This document shows positions 31,933-33,923 of a stretch of DNA of 33,923 bases, in pieces (position 1 is the first letter of the stretch; every line of letters begins with the position of its first letter). A program made the translations under genes and the position numbers. The DNA is taken from positions 1 through 33,923 of the forward strand of contig NZ_KB911638.1 of NCBI RefSeq assembly GCF_000383615.1. Direction: 5' to 3'. Source of the stretch: Streptomyces canus 299MFChir4.1 (lineage in GTDB: Bacteria > Actinomycetota > Actinomycetes > Streptomycetales > Streptomycetaceae). Below the pieces are notes generated by a model. The model saw only the letters and a program-made list of their open reading frames with translations, was not told where the DNA came from and searched no databases.

Positions 31933-32505
31933 GTGGAAGCACGGATGTGGGACGCACTGGTGGGCGTGGCGAAGAAGGCGTACACCGCCGGGCTGGGCGA
32001 GGGCGCAGTCCCCCGCCCGCTCATCATGCCGCTGGTGCGCGGCGAACTGCTCGGAATGATCTGGGCCCGCCCCGTCAAGGTCGGCCAGGACGCGCTCACC
32101 GGGATCGCGGAACTGTCGAACATCGCCGCGGCCGCCCGCGCGGACGAGGCCGTCCTCGTGTGGGAGACCCACGACGTCGCCACCGCCTGCGAGCTGCCCA
32201 TCGTCGGCCCGGCGCCCTGCCTGAACATGGTGTTCGCCACCCGGGACGGGCACGTCCTGCACCAGTTCCCCTACACCGAGCAGCTCCTGTCCCGCGGCAC
32301 CGATGGCTGGGCATCGGTCGCCCCGGACTGGGGACCGGCCCCCGCGCCGCAGCCCGGCGGCGAACTGGTGCCACCGATCCAGGCCGCGGTGAACTACTCC
32401 TTCATCCCGATCGAGCTGGACCACCCCGACCCGTTCGGCGTCACCGTCGTACTGATGGAAGAGGACGGCTACCGGGTGAGCCTGACCGAGGCGTTCGACC
32501 GCTGA
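31933..32505 (+). CDS. Unrecognised protein, 190 residues
   Basis: GTG 31933 has GGAGAGGG about 5 bases upstream; the frame extends to 31888 but without such a site. The protein begins MEARMWDALVGVAKKAYTAG, then PRPLIMPLVRGELLGMIWAR, ELSNIAAAARADEAVLVWET and LPIVGPAPCLNMVFATRDGH. LLSRGTDGWASVAPDWGP and a C-terminal FIPIELDHPDPFGVTVVLME follow. Composition and codon use are those of a real gene. There is no signal peptide, TM helix or catalytic motif; the predicted alternation of strands and helices suggests a small soluble alpha/beta protein. It is followed after 4 bp by another small frame, so the two may form an operon near the IS256 element. Function unknown. Confidence 0.72.
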   Translation: MEARMWDALVGVAKKAYTAGLGEGAVPRPLIMPLVRGELLGMIWARPVKVGQDALTGIAELSNIAAAARADEAVLVWETHDVATACELPIVGPAPCLNMVFATRDGHVLHQFPYTEQLLSRGTDGWASVAPDWGPAPAPQPGGELVPPIQAAVNYSFIPIELDHPDPFGVTVVLMEEDGYRVSLTEAFDR

Positions 32506-32509
32506 GCCC

Positions 32510-32878
32510 GTGGCACGCAGCTTCGACGACGCGCCCCGCCCTATCCAGGACGCGGACGACCTGGTCCAGGCCCGCCGACGGGACGCAGGCGAACGGATCT
32601 ACGTGGTGACCATCAACCTCGTCATCGACGAGCAGGGGACACGTGCCCGGCTCCGTCGGCTGGACTGCATCTGGCGTGCCGGACGGGCGGTCAGCTGGCT
32701 GTCTGTGCTTACCACCGGCACCGTCTCCTCGCCGTCGGCGACCCGGACAGTTCGTCGTTGTCGGCGTCCGGTCTGTGGGATTCTGTTCCTGCGGTCCGTG
32801 TTGGCGCTGGTCGGGGTGCGCCTCGCCGGTCGGGGTTTGCCCACCCTCCAGCGTGCTGAGGCGCAGCCTACTCGGTGA
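32510..32878 (+). CDS. Unrecognised small protein, C-terminus doubtful
   Basis: GTG 32510 starts 4 bp after the previous stop, with no clear Shine-Dalgarno of its own, suggesting coupling. The first 70 residues look genuine: MARSFDDAPRPIQDADDLV, RRRDAGERIYVVTINLVIDE and RRLDCIWRAGRAVSWLSVL. After about residue 72 the product becomes Arg- and Cys-rich and another frame (HRLLAVGDPDSSSLSASGLW) looks more protein-like, so a frameshift near 32720 is possible. No domain was recognised. The stretch from 32879 to 33007 shows nothing else. Confidence 0.4.
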   Translation: MARSFDDAPRPIQDADDLVQARRRDAGERIYVVTINLVIDEQGTRARLRRLDCIWRAGRAVSWLSVLTTGTVSSPSATRTVRRCRRPVCGILFLRSVLALVGVRLAGRGLPTLQRAEAQPTR

Positions 32879-33007
32879 TCATCACAGGATCATTCGGGAA
32901 GGTACGCCCTCCGCGTCCGACCCGGGGCCGATCCACAGGTCCTGAGCATCGCGTGAGTGGCGGCTCGGAACGCCGGTATGTCAGTGGCGCCGGTTATGTT
33001 GCCGAGT

Positions 33008-33559
33008 ATGACAAGTTGGATCGACTGCGGCGTCATGGCGTGGATGGATGAAAGCCGGTACGGGGACGACGAAACCGTCCTGGTCTACTACAAGGGGACC
33101 AGTCTGGCCGCCATGGCCGAAGGCCTGTCCGCACAGCACCGGCCACCGTTCGCCTACGGCAACGACACAGCACCCGGCGGCTGGGGCGTGATCGTTCACC
33201 ACATGTTCAACCCCTCCCGCGACGACTACGACGAGATCGACTACCGCGGGTTGTGTCCCCAGGGCGCTGAGCTGGTGGTGTTCGTTCCCAATCCGTGCAT
33301 CGCCAAGGCCCACGGACCCAAGGCGTACCACTACAAGGACGGCCAGATATCGTCCTGCATCGACTACGAAGCCCCTGACCACGTCGGAGAATACTGGCCC
33401 AACAAGTTGGCCCCCCTCATCACGGCGGCCGGACTGGACTATCAGAACGAGACCCACGAGGAGCAGCTGACTCAGCTGATCTGTGACCACCTGGGGCTGC
33501 CCGCACTGGATCGGGACACCATCACGGTGGACCGGGACCTGGTGGCCTCCTACTTCTAG
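33008..33559 (+). CDS. Unrecognised protein, 183 residues
   Basis: ATG 33008 gives MTSWIDCGVMAWMDESRYGD, then DETVLVYYKGTSLAAMAEGL, APGGWGVIVHHMFNPSRDDY, AELVVFVPNPCIAKAHGPKA and a C-terminal HEEQLTQLICDHLGLPALDR. It is acidic, with regular beta-strand-like segments and no signal peptide or TM helix. The frame extends to 32957, but that N-terminus is not protein-like. No strong Shine-Dalgarno precedes ATG. It resembles small immunity-type or SMI1-like cytoplasmic proteins in general character only, and I cannot place it in a family. It lies 87 bp from the end of an IS256-type transposase gene reading towards it. Confidence 0.65.
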   Translation: MTSWIDCGVMAWMDESRYGDDETVLVYYKGTSLAAMAEGLSAQHRPPFAYGNDTAPGGWGVIVHHMFNPSRDDYDEIDYRGLCPQGAELVVFVPNPCIAKAHGPKAYHYKDGQISSCIDYEAPDHVGEYWPNKLAPLITAAGLDYQNETHEEQLTQLICDHLGLPALDRDTITVDRDLVASYF

Positions 33560-33645
33560 GCGATCTTTACCGAGATGCATCCGTTTGAGGGTCACGTCCG
33601 CGGGAGTGGTGTATCGACGGCCACTCGGTGATCTCTTCTTTGAGG

Positions 33646-33923
33646 CTATGCGGTGAGTTCGGTGGGCACGACGGTGTCGTCGTTTTCTGACTCGATCGGG
33701 TGGAGGCGGGCCTTGGCGAGCAGGTCGAGGCCCATGTAGCGGCGGGCTTCGGTCCACTCGTCGTTCTGCTCGGCCAGGACCGCGCCGACGAGCCGGATGA
33801 GGGCGGTGCGGTCGGGGAAGATGCCGACCACGTCGGTGCGGCGGCGGATTTCCTTGTTCAGCCGTTCCTGCGGGTTGTTCGACCAGATCTGCCGCCAGAT
33901 CTCACGCGGGAACGCGGTGAACG
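33646..33923 (-). CDS. IS256-family (mutator) transposase, C-terminal part, cut by window end
   Basis: Reading from the window edge on the minus strand: FTAFPREIWRQIWSNNPQER, LNKEIRRRTDVVGIFPDRTA, LIRLVGAVLAEQNDEWTEAR and RYMGLDLLAKARLHPIESEN, ending at the stop at 33646. WSNNPQERLNKEIRRRTDVVGIFP is a hallmark of the C-terminal part of IS256 transposases and includes the last catalytic Glu, in NKEIRRR. No frameshift is visible, so the element may be intact beyond the window. Its end should lie between 33560 and 33640 (AGGGTCACGTCCGCGGGAGT at 33586-33605 is a candidate terminal repeat), but this cannot be confirmed without the other end. Confidence 0.88.
   Translation of the reverse strand, partial: FTAFPREIWRQIWSNNPQERLNKEIRRRTDVVGIFPDRTALIRLVGAVLAEQNDEWTEARRYMGLDLLAKARLHPIESENDDTVVPTELTA

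Overview
The window reads as a Streptomyces-type actinomycete. It is very GC-rich, third codon positions are almost always G or C, and GTG/TTG starts are common. The gene families also fit: a large ATP-binding LuxR (LAL) regulator, an MmyB-like HTH regulator divergent from an SDR, an MMPL exporter and IS4, IS5 and IS256 transposase pieces. Well-preserved genes alternate with blocks of decayed gene fragments and short tandem duplications, as expected for an accessory region such as a chromosome arm or large plasmid. The replicon itself cannot be told from the sequence. No rRNA, tRNA, complete IS element or multi-repeat CRISPR array was found.

Layout. 1-1.85 kb is debris: an IS4 transposase tail, a twice-frameshifted unknown gene, a solitary type I-E CRISPR-like repeat, a truncated isochorismatase-family gene and an IS5 transposase tail. 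1.9-6.5 kb holds an OmpR/histidine-kinase pair convergent with an MMPL exporter. The kinase end runs into a 95-96 bp tandem repeat, followed by a strong terminator hairpin. 6.57-7.2 kb holds a broken FAD monooxygenase that once lay just upstream of the exporter. 7.6-12.3 kb has the LAL regulator followed by a secreted HExxH metalloprotease. 12.7-13.3 kb is a patchwork of three truncated genes. 13.5-20.4 kb has a membrane protein with a probable leaderless promoter, a LysR regulator divergent from an NmrA-like oxidoreductase, a FUSC-type membrane protein and a DHA2-family drug exporter. 20.9-23.4 kb has an LLM flavin oxidoreductase, a GNAT acetyltransferase and a GMC oxidoreductase remnant. 23.5-29.3 kb is the most coherent metabolic block: MmyB-like regulator divergent from SDR, DJ-1/PfpI protein, aldehyde dehydrogenase and a PcaB/fumarase-superfamily lyase, the last two overlapping by 4 bp. 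29.3-31.9 kb is debris again (FtsX-like permease, MFS exporter), with an intact-looking 39-codon ORF between the two relics. 31.9-33.6 kb has three unrecognised proteins, and the window ends inside an IS256-family transposase.

How genes may work together (inference): the two-component system may sense envelope stress next to an exporter; the LAL regulator may control the protease about 100 bp downstream; LysR, NmrA, FUSC and DHA2 genes look like a small-molecule or redox stress cluster; the SDR-DfpI-like-ALDH-lyase run could be a carbonyl or aromatic-acid catabolic module under the MmyB-like repressor. The items most worth a second look are the small ORF at 30888-31007 with its start site in a hairpin, the orphan CRISPR-like repeat at 1113-1141, the repeat array at the kinase 3' end, and the ALDH-lyase pair of unknown substrate.
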